55,058 nt of DNA. It comes from Caulochytrium protostelioides. Taxonomy: Eukaryota > Chytridiomycota > Caulochytriomycetes > Caulochytriales > Caulochytriaceae. The stretch lies in contig ML014235.1 in assembly GCA_003615045.1 (NCBI GenBank), positions 1 to 55,058 of the forward strand. Reading direction: 5' to 3'. The position numbers and the translations under genes are program-made. Below are positions 9,297-18,899 of this stretch, one piece after another; the first letter of the stretch is position 1, and the number at the start of each line of letters is the position of its first letter. The notes under the pieces are model-generated. The model was not told the origin of the DNA, made no database searches, and saw only the letters and a program-made list of their open reading frames with translations.

Positions 9297-11399
9297 ATGC
9301 TCCTCCTCCCGCTCGCGCGAGAGGGCTCGCGGCCGCTGTCGCCGCAGCCGCGGCCGCTGGCCGCGGCCGCCGACCGCACCGTCACGCTCGCGCTGATGGC
9401 CGACGCCGCATCAAGTGCGCTCGAGGCGATCACCGTGCATCCCGCCGATGCCGCGCGCTGCGCGCTACCCTACGGTGGCCTCGTCCGCATCGCGCTGCCG
9501 CACGAGACATCGGACGGCTCTGGCGACGGCTCTCGCGACGGATCGGGTGACGGCGACGCACGGCGGTGCGCCGCGGCGCTCGTGCTGCGAATCGAGCTCG
9601 CCGTGCTGCCCCTCGGCGTCCCCGATCCGCCGCAGCGCGCGAGTGATCCTGCGGCATCACCGCCGCCCCTGCCGCCGCCGCCCGTTCTCGGCGTGCATCC
9701 CGACCTCTTCCGCCTCTTCTTGCCGGCCAGGACGAGCAGCCGCACGATCACCGTGGCGGCGTCGGTCGCGACGCGCGCGCCCGCCACGCTGCCCGCGGCC
9801 ACCTTCCGTGTGCTCGGCGCGCCGAGCGGAATCGATCGTCGCCGCGCCGCGCTGCTGCTTGAGCAGCGGCTCCGCTTCCTCATCTGGGAGCACCCGCCGC
9901 CGGCGTCCGACGAAGCGGCGGCGTCCAGCGAAGCGGCCGCGCCAGCATCGGTCACCGCGTGCGTGCCGTGCGCGCCGCCGCTCGCCATGTTGCTCTACGG
10001 CTCGCGGCAGCCCCCGCACCGTCTCGCCCGTGACTGCGTCTATGTGGCGCTCGCCTTGCCCGCGTCGAGCCGGCCGGGCCAGCGGTGGACGATGGGTCCC
10101 GAGACCCTGGCGACAACAACGTTTGTCGCGGCGCTCGATGTGGCGCAGCAGCAGGCGCCGCCGCGGCTGCGGACGCCGTGTCCGCCCATGGTGGGGCATG
10201 CTGCGGTCGTGCAGGCGTGCCGGCAGCAGCTGCAGGCCCATGCGGCCGCGGCGGCGTCGCCGTCGTGGCGGTGGAACGATCCGTTCACCCAGTGCCAGAT
10301 CCTCGCGGGCCCGGGATCGGGCAAGACCACCTTTGCGGCGCACGTAGCGCTCGCGCTCGACGCGTGGTCGCTGCTGCTCGACGGGCGCGCGCTGGGTCCG
10401 CGCGACCTCGAGCCGGACGAGGCGCCGCAACTGACGGATCTCGTCACGCTCCGCGCCGTGCTGGCGCCGCTGCGAGACCACGCGCCGCCGGCGCCGCTGG
10501 TGGTCGTGCTCGACCATGCCGACGCGATGCCGCCCCCTGCCGCGCTGGAGCTCCTGCAGTTCATGGACGATTACCGCCGGCACCACCGCCAAGTCGCCGC
10601 CCGCGCGCCGTGCTTGCTAATCGCGACGGCGTCCGAAGCGCCGTGGGCCACGCCCGTCCTCGCGTCTGCTTTTTCCACGACGTATCGTCTCCTCACGGGC
10701 GACGCCGGCTTTCAGCAGCAACTGCTGGCCGCCATAGCCCGTCTCCCCGACGTGTCCGACGTGCCCGGCGTGCCCGACGCCCACGTGCCGGCTGTGCTGG
10801 TCACGGCCCTGCAGACCCGGTTTGCCGCGGCAACCCCGGCGGATCTGGTGCAGTGGGTGCACCGCACGTTTGCGCACTACCGCCGCCAGCTCACGTGGGC
10901 GGACCTCGTGGCGGCGCTGCCATCGTTCACGCCGGCCGGCGTCGCCGCCATCGCGCAGTCGGTGCCCGCGGTCGACCTCATGGCGGACGTCCACGGCCTG
11001 CCCGCCGCGACGCGCACTTACCTCGCGCAAGCGGTTGTGACGCCGCTGCGGTGGGCGCTGCAGGAGCGCCGCGCGCACGGCGTCGCGCCCGTCCGCGGCG
11101 TGCTGCTCCACGGCCCCGCGGGGTCGGGCAAGAGCCACGTCGCGTACGCGCTAATCGCGGCGCTCGGGCTGCCGTGCATCGCCGTCTCGGCCGGCACGCT
11201 GCGCTCCAAGGTGCTCGGCGATACGGAGCGCCTCGTGACGGACCTCTTCGCGCGCGCGCGCGCCGCCGCGCCCTGCGTGCTGCTGCTCGACGGCATCGAC
11301 ATCCTCTTTCCGCGACGCAACGCGACGGGCGTCGCGAGTCTCGACGAGCGCCTCACGAGTCTCTTTCTGACGGAGCTCGATGGCCTCGGCGCTCAGACG

Positions 11400-11435
<36 letters not shown>

Positions 11436-11828
11436 ATGGCGGCGGCGGCCTCCGGGATGACGCTCGTGATGGCGACGGCGGCGTCGCGGGAGGCCGTGGA
11501 CGCGGCGTTGCTGCGTCCCGGGCGGATCGAAGTCCATGTCGGCCTCGCGGCGCCCGATGCTGACGGCCGCGCGGCGCTGCTGCGCCACGCCTTCGCCGAG
11601 CGCCCGCACACCCTCGCCGCGGCGGACTGGTCCGCGCTGAGCGCCGCGGTGGCCGGGTGGATGCCGGCCGAGATCGCGGCGCTCGGCGCCGAAGCGGGCC
11701 TCGTAGCCCTGCGGGCCTCCATCGAGACGCGGCAGATCACGCGCGCCCACGTCGACCGCGCCCTCCAGATCCTCCAGACGACGATGCGCGCCCAATCCAC
11801 GCACGTGGCAGCGGCGGCCGCATTCTGA
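9297..11828 (+). CDS. Divergent tandem AAA+ ATPase, PEX1-like
   Basis: This 843-aa protein has two AAA modules. D1 has Walker A GPGSGKTT at 338-345 and a Walker B-like VVVLDHADAM. D2 has Walker A GPAGSGKS at 606-613, LLLDGIDILFP around 665, and an SRH ending LLRPGRIEVHVGL. Support for PEX1 (peroxisomal receptor-export ATPase, partner of PEX6) is the N-terminal TVHPADAARCALPYGGLVRI, resembling PEX1's NC-NLP motif, and the linker LTWADLVAALPSFTPAG before D2. The D2 Walker B glutamate is replaced by Gly (D665-G666), and the usual GPEL/YVG pore motifs are degenerate. A serine run comes from (TCG)n at 11401-11435. The start could also be 9396; no ATG lies in frame before 9297. SPATA5-type AAA proteins are the alternative. 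Confidence 0.6.
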
Positions 11829-11855
11829 AGCATCGCAGCAAAGCGTCTGCTAGGG

Positions 11856-11861
11856 AATAAA
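11856..11861 (+). terminator. AATAAA polyadenylation signal of the PEX1-like gene
   Basis: A canonical AATAAA hexamer on the plus strand lies 28 bp after the stop codon, in the 210-bp convergent gap before SmE. Confidence 0.5.
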
Positions 11862-12038
11862 TAGAGATTGAATTAAAGAAGCACGGTCCCAATCGGCGGA
11901 AGTCGCGTGGTATCGTTGGCGTCGGCGTGGGCATGGACATGAGCCAGACCGCGAGAGCTGTCTATCGCAGGCGTCGCGCTCGGCCGTCGTCCATGAACGG
12001 TATGCGCGAGAAGGTAAAAAAGAGGAACGCGCCACTCA

Positions 12039-12536
12039 CTATGCTGGCGAGAGCATGACGATGTTGTCGCCCTTCAGCAAGATGCGCCCCAGCTTCTTGC
12101 GTGCCTTGGTCTTGATCATGACTTCCTCGGCGTTTTCAAGCACCAGGTTCATAAACTCGTCAAAGCCCTGAAATAGCATGAATCACGTGGGCATTCAAAA
12201 AAGAGGTGGCCGACATGCAGCGTATCAGTAAAATCCATGCAATCGTTCAAAGGTGAGTGACCCCATTTCTCTCTGGTTTGCCTGGGCCTTCGCAGCGCAG
12301 ACCACGCGAGGAGGTCAGACGGTCTCCTAGGATGCCACGTGCCAACGCATGGCACGTGGCTTACGCGGCAAGCTCGTGGCAGATGCCGGACGCGCGCAGG
12401 AACGTACCACAATGGTGCCTTCGATCTTCATGTGGGTTTGCTCCACGAGCCAGACCTGGCAGGGCCGCCGCTGCTGCAGCATCTTGAAGATGACCGTGAT
12501 GGGCTGCACGAGCGCCCGCTGCGGTCGTCCCGACAT
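12039..12536 (-). CDS. SME1: Small nuclear ribonucleoprotein SmE, two exons
   Basis: SmE is a subunit of the heptameric Sm ring of U1, U2, U4 and U5 snRNPs. Exon 1 is 12408-12536 and exon 2 is 12039-12167, with a 240-nt intron (GTACGT...TTTCAG, phase 0). The 85-aa product starts [20 protein letters not shown], carries the Sm1 fold ([14 protein letters not shown]) and, across the junction, the typical [16 protein letters not shown], followed by the Sm2 signature [13 protein letters not shown]. The length agrees with human (92 aa) and yeast (94 aa) SmE. Intron placement inside the IEGTIV|GFDE segment is exact at the protein level. A perfect hairpin lies within the intron (separate entry). Confidence 0.95.
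12334..12360. repeat. Perfect 11-bp inverted repeat with CACGTG in each arm, inside the SmE intron
   Basis: GCCACGTGCCA (12334-12344) and its exact reverse complement TGGCACGTGGC (12350-12360) flank a 5-nt loop. Each arm holds a CACGTG core (12336-12341 and 12353-12358). As DNA it is a double bHLH-type site. As RNA it is a stable stem in the first half of the intron. Confidence 0.85.
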
Positions 12537-13906
12537 GGCGGCGGCTCGCTGGAGACGTGAGTGGCACTAGCAGCCGGCAGGGTGCGGAGAGTCGAGCCGA
12601 CGGCGCCGACGACGAGCAGGCCGGAACCGAGGGCGGAGCAGCGGATCGGCCGTCCGGCGCAACGTCAAAGCCACGGGAGGCGGCAGCGGCCAAATCGCAA
12701 CAGCACGCGATGCGCAGCGGCAGACGTCACGTCGCGGCGCGTCGGCAGAACAGCGGGGCACGTGGGTGGGCAGGGGCGGAGATGGACGACGGGTCGGTCG
12801 GTCCGTCGCGGCAGCACGTGACAGGGGATGGCGGGTTCCGGTCACGACAACGCGACGCCAGGACGCCGCCGCTGTATCGGTAAATGCTCAGGAGCGCCAT
12901 CGCGTCAGCCCGTGGTCCGACGGTGAGGACGTCGCCGCGCCGGTATACCGCGCCGGTATACCGCGCCTCGGCGGCTGTGCGGCACTCGCCGGATGGGCTT
13001 GGATGGGCTGCTGTTTCCGGGTCGGCCCGGGTGGTCCGACGGCCGCCCTCGTCCCGCCCCGTAGTGGGCTGCTGCTGCTCGCGACTCAGCCGCCGCCCCA
13101 GGGCCCGCCGCCCCAGGGTCCGTGCCCGAGCATCAGGCGCCAGCGTCGTGGTGGTCCCATTGTCCCATTTCCATGGGCCTCACGACGCGGTCGACCCGGC
13201 TGGGTTGAGCGCGGCCCAGACCACCCGTGCGATCAGAGACGTCGTCACGTGCGCGACGCGTGGTCAGCCAGCGGTGCTGGCCGAAGCTGGGATCGACGCG
13301 GGCGGGACGATGGTCGATTGAGATATGTCTCATCGGCGATTCAGCCGACCCGTATGGTATGATGCCGGCGAGGCCGCCCCTCGCCACCCGGTGGCCTGCT
13401 CGGCCTCGCCGTCATCACCGTCGCTGTCGCCGTCGCCGTCCGCGTCACGGGGCTCGCCTCGTTGGGCATCCTGGCACCGGCGGTGATGAAAGGAAAATGA
13501 TGTAACGACGACGCATCGCGGTGCGGCTTGGGTCGCGGCCGGGCCCAGACCTAGCCTTCCGATCAAGACGCGATCGCGGCCGCGGCGCGTCACTCCGCAT
13601 CTCGCGCGGCTCGATGGGACCCCTGCCCAAGCTGCCAGAAGATCATCCAGATAATGCGGTCCAATGACGACTGCCTCGGATGCCGCCGCCGCTGCACAAG
13701 ATGGGCGGGTGATCTGGATGTTGGCCATACGACGTCTGCTTCACGCCATGCCGAGGTATCTGGGTAGGCCATGATGCGAGCTCGACGGTCTTTCGCTTGT
13801 CGAAGTGATCGCTAGGTGCTGCGCCATTGGATCCGCTGCGCTCTTTTAACTGGAAACCCATACCTTCGTTGTTCCCCAACATCCCCCGACCACGACGCCC
13901 CTCGTC
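12537..13906. promoter_or_regulatory. Divergent promoter region of SmE and NAD+ synthetase
   Basis: This 1370-bp head-to-head spacer contains CACGTG at 12759-12764, 12815-12820 and 13246-13251. It also contains two copies of the palindrome GGTATACC (12942-12949 and 12955-12962) exactly 13 bp apart within a 13-bp direct repeat CGCGCCGGTATAC. These look like protein-binding sites, but no factor can be named. No gene is supported. Confidence 0.45.
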
Positions 13907-16450
13907 ATGTCGTCGTTTGTCACGGTCGCCACCTGTTCATTGGTAATGAGACTGTTAATAGATTATGCTCGAGGCTCGATCCGTGCTCCCGAGTATTTCG
14001 CCGTCAGAAAGACTACGAGAATGTGATGTTCTCATACCTCATACCTCAATATTCTGACGATCCTTCCGGGTTCTTCAACGAATCCCATGAAATGTTTGCA
14101 ATGAATTCATGTTCAATGGCCCACAGAACCAATGGGCACTCGACTTTGAAGGCAACTTTAACCGCATCGTCGAGTCGGTGCGTCGCGCCAAAGCCGCCGG
14201 TGCGCGCTTCCGCTTGGGCCCTGAGCTCGAGATCACGTAAGTGTTGCGCGTAACATGGTGTGCACCCGCTTGAATGGCTCTCACCTGTGGATAACCGGGT
14301 CATCATTGTATCAACGCGATGGCACCGTCAACTCACCCATTGCTTTTTTTTTTCACGATGGTATGGGCTGTTGACATGATCATAGCGGGTATGGGTGCAA
14401 CGATCACTTCTATGAGAATGATACGTACACGCACAGCTGGGAGGTGCTGGCGCAGCTGCTGCAGCACCCCGAGTGCCGCGACATCCTCATCGATGTCGGG
14501 ATGCCTGTGCGCTACCGCAACACGCACTACAACTGCCGTGTCATCTTCCTCAACTCCAAGATCGTGCTGATCCGCCCCAAGCTTTATCTGGCGAACGACG
14601 GGAACTACCGCGAGATGCGGTGGTTCACGCCGTGGAGCCATCCGAAGACGCTGGTGGACTACACGCTGCCGACGATGATTGCGACCGTGACAGGCCAGAA
14701 GACGGTGCCGTTCGGCGACGGCGTCGTGGCTACGCTCGACACTGTGCTGGGCACCGAGCTCTGCGAGGAGTTGTTCACCCCGGACTCGCCGCACATCCAC
14801 ATGTCGCTCGACGGCGTCGAGATCTTTACGAACTCGTCGAGTTCGCACCACGAGTTCCAGAAGCTCGGCACCCGCATCCAGCTGATGCGCGAGGCGACGC
14901 TGAAGTGCGGCGGCGCATATCTGTACGCGAACCAGCAGGGCTGCGACGGCGAGCGCGTGTACTACGACGGCGGCGCGCTCGTGGCGTTGAACGGCGATGT
15001 CGTCGCGCAGGGCTCGCAGTTCTCGATGCGCGAAGTGGAGGTCACGACCGCGTGCATCGACCTCGAGCAGATCCGCGGCAAGCGTGGCGGCATCCCGTCG
15101 CGCGGCATGCAGTCGGCCCGCGAGGCCCCCTACCCGCGCGTCTCGGTCAACTTCAGCCTGATGCGGACGCTCTCGGAGGCCCTCAACGCCGTCCCGCCCT
15201 ACTCGGCGACCCCGGTCCGCGAGGTCTTCTACCACACGCCCGAGGAGGAGATCCAGCTCGGCCCCGCGTGCTGGCTCTGGGACTACCTGCGGCGCTCGCG
15301 CCAGGCTGGCTTCTTTCTGCCGCTGAGCGGCGGCCTCGACTCGTGCAGCACGGCGCTCATCGTCGCGTCTATGTGCAAGCTCGTGGTCCAGGAAATCAAG
15401 ACCGTCGACGCCGAGGCCGAGCGCCAGCAGCTCATCCGCGATGCGCGGCGCGTCGCCGGGCTCGACCCCGTGCACAGCGACTACGTGCCCACCGACGCCC
15501 GTGAGCTCTGCGGCCGGCTGCTGCATACCTGCTACATGGGCAGCGCCAACTCGGGCCCCGTCACGCGCGAGCGCGCCAAGAAGCTGGCCGACGCCATCGG
15601 CGCCTACCACTTCGACCTCAACATCCAGGGCGTTGTCGACAGCGTCCTCACGGTGTTCCAGACCGTCACGAGCAAGGCGCTCCGCTACAAGACCGCCGGC
15701 GGCGCCGTCGTCGAGAACCTGGCCCTGCAGAACATCCAGGCCCGCTCGCGGATGGTGCTGTCCTACCTGTTTGCGGGCTTGCTGCCGTGGCATCGCTCGG
15801 GCGGCGTCCGCGGCACGAGCTTGCTGGTGCTCGGCAGCTCCAATGTCGACGAGACCCTGCGCGGCTACTTCACCAAGTACGATTGCTCGTCGGCCGACCT
15901 CAACCCGATTGGCGGCATCGCCAAGCTGGATCTGCGTCGCTTTATCGCGCACATGGCCCGCACCGAGCCCCATCTCACCGATATCCTGCAGGCGTTCCTG
16001 GACGCCGCGCCGACCGCGGAGCTCGAGCCCGAGACGAGCGCCTATGTGCAGACGGACGAGGCGGACATGGGCATGTCCTATGCGGAGCTGGGCGTGTTCG
16101 GGTCCCTGCGCAAAGTGGGGCGCTGCGGCCCGCTGAGCATGTTCAAGGCGTTGCTGTTCCAGTGGCGCGACCGCGTGCTGTCGCCGACCGAGATCGCCGC
16201 GAAGGTCCGCCGCTTCTGGCTCTACTACGGCATCAACCGCCACAAGACTACGATCCTGCCGCCGAGCTACCACATGTCGCCCTACTCGCCCGACGACAAC
16301 CGCTACGACCTGCGTCCCTTCCTCTACAACTCGTCGTGGTCCTGGCAGTTCCGCAAGATTGACGAAACCGTCCAAGAACTGGCGGCGGCCCAGGCGAGCA
16401 CGACCCAGACCGACAAGGTGAATGCCCCGGGGCCCACGCCGTCCACGTAG
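13907..16450 (+). CDS. QNS1: Glutamine-dependent NAD+ synthetase, three exons
   Basis: The enzyme makes NAD+ from nicotinic acid adenine dinucleotide, ATP and glutamine, the last step of NAD synthesis. Exons are 13907-13942 (12 codons), 14127-14236 and 14386-16450; the introns are GTAATG...CACAG and GTAAGT...CATAG. The 736-aa protein begins [21 protein letters not shown], as in the family. The nitrilase-type glutaminase triad is Glu45 (GPELEIT), Lys114 (LIRPK) and Cys175 (ELCEELFTP), the same numbering as human NADSYN1. The synthetase P-loop SGGLDS is at 363-368, and later blocks include [20 protein letters not shown]. Yeast Qns1 is 714 aa. Both introns are clearly poorer in GC than the exons. 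It converges on NAA10 with 204 bp between stops. Confidence 0.97.
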
Positions 16451-16654
16451 CTCGGTGTCACGTCGCCATCTCTCTCTATTTGTTTCGATGCCCGTGCTTC
16501 GATGCATGTCGCGTGCCTGGTTCAGCTTGATGCTACAACAACCCTCGTCTGCAGGGGTGTGGGTCTATGACGATGATTTCTATGTACATACGATGGTTCT
16601 GCGCGTCCCCTTGGTTGTGGACAGGGCGAAAGCGAACCGCGACGGGCCCGCTGA

Positions 16655-17236
16655 TTAGGCCTTGGCCTCCACGACCGCGTTCGCCGTCGCGGCCGGCGTA
16701 TTTTGGCTGTCGGCGCCTTCTTTGGCGGCTTCCTCGGCCGCGGCCTTCGCCTTGGCTTTGGCCTCGTCCTCGGGGTTGAAGTATTTGCGCATCGAGTAGG
16801 CATTTTCGCCGTCGGCATAGTAATTTTCCTCGATCTTCTCGACGTTGAACTGGAGCGTGTCGCGGTAGAGGTGAAGGGCGGCGGCGTTGGACTGGCGCAC
16901 GTGGAGGGAGCACCGCTTGGCGTTGAAGACCTCGGCCATGGCGAGCATACTCTGGCGCATGAGGCGCGCCGCGATGCCGAGCCGGCGCCACGTGCGCAGT
17001 ACCGCGAGGCTCGTGATGTGGCCGTTCATGTCGTCCGCGGGCGCTTCCTCGTCCAGCTTGCCCAGTACGTAGCCCACAACCTCGCCGCTGGGCGCGACCG
17101 CGACATACGTCAGCTGCGGCCATGTCATCGCGTGGTAGTAGTAGTACTTCATCTGGTAGTTCTCGGGCAGGTTCATCAGGTTGCAGTTCTGCATGGCCAC
17201 GAGGTCGTGGGCCGTGGCCTGGCGAATCGTGATCAT
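16655..17236 (-). CDS. NAA10: N-alpha-acetyltransferase 10 (ARD1), NatA catalytic subunit
   Basis: This GNAT acetyltransferase acts with NAA15 on ribosomes to acetylate N-termini exposed by methionine removal. The 193-aa frame starts MITIRQATAHDLVAMQNCNL. Family hallmarks are LPENYQMKYYYYHAMTWPQL at 23-42, GHITSLAVLRTWRRLGIAARL with the acetyl-CoA loop RRLGIA at 84-89 (human 82-87), SLHVRQSNAAALHLY, and YYADGENAYSMRKYF. The tail is a lysine/alanine/glutamate-rich, probably disordered helix. The open frame extends 63 codons upstream, but the family begins at this methionine. It is divergent from NOT1 with 1.66 kb between starts. Confidence 0.95.
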   Translation of the reverse strand: MITIRQATAHDLVAMQNCNLMNLPENYQMKYYYYHAMTWPQLTYVAVAPSGEVVGYVLGKLDEEAPADDMNGHITSLAVLRTWRRLGIAARLMRQSMLAMAEVFNAKRCSLHVRQSNAAALHLYRDTLQFNVEKIEENYYADGENAYSMRKYFNPEDEAKAKAKAAAEEAAKEGADSQNTPAATANAVVEAKA

Positions 17237-18899
17237 CCTGGCGGCGGGAGCGACAATGCGGCGGCGCTGGGAAGGCTCGAATGCAGAAATGTCGCTATCC
17301 GGCGATCCCGTCGTGCGGAGCGGTGATGGAGTGAGCGGGGGGTGGCGCGTCGATTGCTGGCCGTGGGTCGGGGTTGCTTTCGGAGTCGCGATGGAGCTAT
17401 CGCCGCCGCCAGAGGGGTGCGGCATCCCACATCATCGGGACGACCGTCGCAGCGTCTGACAGCTACTTTCTGTCTCTGTCTGATTCTCTTGATGGCAGCA
17501 TGCATGCGTATGCGTATGCTTATGCGTATGCGTATGCTTGTGCGCTTGCGTGAGCGAGCGAGCGAACCCGGGCGACGCGGCTGCCACCGGGGGGTCCGCA
17601 GGGTCTTGCCGCCACGCCGGTGTGCATGGGCCGCCGTGTGGCGGGGCCTCGCGCCGTCACACCACCGCGTCGGCCATCCGTCCGCCAAGCAAAGCGAAAG
17701 ACGACGGCGCCATGATCCTGACGCAGAGAGGCAGATCAGCGTGGCCGGGGGCGGTATCCTTGCGAGCATCGCCAGCTGGCGCACCATCATCGCCACCCGC
17801 GTGCCGCGATCGGGCACGATGGAGCGAGGCTTCCCGAGGCTGGATGTTCCACCTCCGCGGTCGCCCGTCATATCCACCCCGTGGGCATGAGCGGCCGCCG
17901 CCGAGCCCGTGGCCACGCCGCCAAGTATGCGTTGCAGAATCGGGCTCGCGCCAACAACACGACGGTGGAGCCGCACGGTTGAACCCAACGCGCTTGGCTC
18001 GCGCGCGCAGAGGAAGGAGGACAGGGTTCCGCACCACCCATGATCGGCCGCCTCGCGCTGCCGTCGGCGCGCCGGCGCATGGAAGATGCGCCGGCGACAC
18101 GGCGGGACGGTGGCCCGCGAGGAACAGCAGCGACGGCAACGACGGCCACCACGCCGGCCGGTGTCCGCGTCGCCCGTCTGCCGGCGCCGAGTATGCGCGA
18201 TCATCGGCCTCTGCGCGCCGCGGTTACGCCGTCGTCGGCCCGACGCGCCCGCGCCCAAGACCACCTGGCGAGTGCCGCGCCACGGTAGCTATCACGGCGG
18301 CGCCCGCCCCATGCCTTCCCGGGCGCCGGGTCCTGCGGCCGGGCGAGGCCAGAGGCAGGCGGCGCCTCCGGCCCATGCGTCGCGCGGCGGGTCACTGGGC
18401 GCCTTGCCACGCGAGGCCCTATATGCGTGCTGACGGCGCCTCACCCGACCATACCATCCGCACATGCCCTCAGCGCCTGCCGCGGTCCTCTGCGAGCAGC
18501 GGATGGACGGCGGCGTGGCCTCGCAGCGCAGCGCAGCGCCGCGCATCGGTCCGCCTATCCCTCACCTGAAGGGCGACGCTCCACAGAAGAGCTGGAGAGT
18601 GAACCGATAGAAACGGCGATTTTTCGCCCTATATTTCCCCTGACGTGCTCACCGATAACCTTGACTCAGCCCACGCCTGTCGGTTCCATTCGTGGAGACG
18701 GCTTTTCTCGATACGCTCTGTGGCTTCGCGTCGTGACGCGTCCCTAAGCTCGCGTTTCGTGACCGCCCGACTTCGCCTGATAGAGCCCTCGTGCTTCGTT
18801 CTCGTTCCGATTTGTGGTTCCCGCGAGCCGTGGACAGCGTGTGCTTGCTGTGCCGCCCCGCTCTTTTGCCACGTGCTTGACCCGCCTTCTCGCGTCCAC
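17237..18899. other. Intergenic region between NAA10 and NOT1
   Basis: This 1.66-kb head-to-head spacer holds a hexanucleotide repeat (17504-17551) followed by GAGC repeats, and one CACGTG at 18870-18875, 25 bp before the NOT1 ATG. The NOT1 frame stays open to 18645 without an ATG, so that part is probably 5'UTR. A minus-strand open frame over most of the region (17233-18264) is arginine-rich and resembles nothing known. Confidence 0.5.
17504..17551. repeat. 6-bp repeat ATGCGT, 8 copies with 18-bp higher-order period
   Basis: Eight hexamers follow the pattern ATGCGT-ATGCGT-ATGCTT twice, then two decayed copies. The doubled trimer indicates that an 18-bp block was duplicated. Confidence 0.85.

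Noticed and set aside
9191-9550. ORF with a secretory-signal-like start before the PEX1-like gene
   Set aside because: It is out of frame with the gene, loses all structure after the hydrophobic leader, and overlaps the real coding start.
14333-16507. A 724-codon open frame antisense to NAD+ synthetase
   Set aside because: It is a shadow of the strongly conserved sense gene and crosses its intron; it has no recognisable motif.
18645-18899. 85-codon N-terminal extension of NOT1
   Set aside because: It begins at GTG, has no ATG, and is Cys/Arg-rich sequence unlike NOT1.
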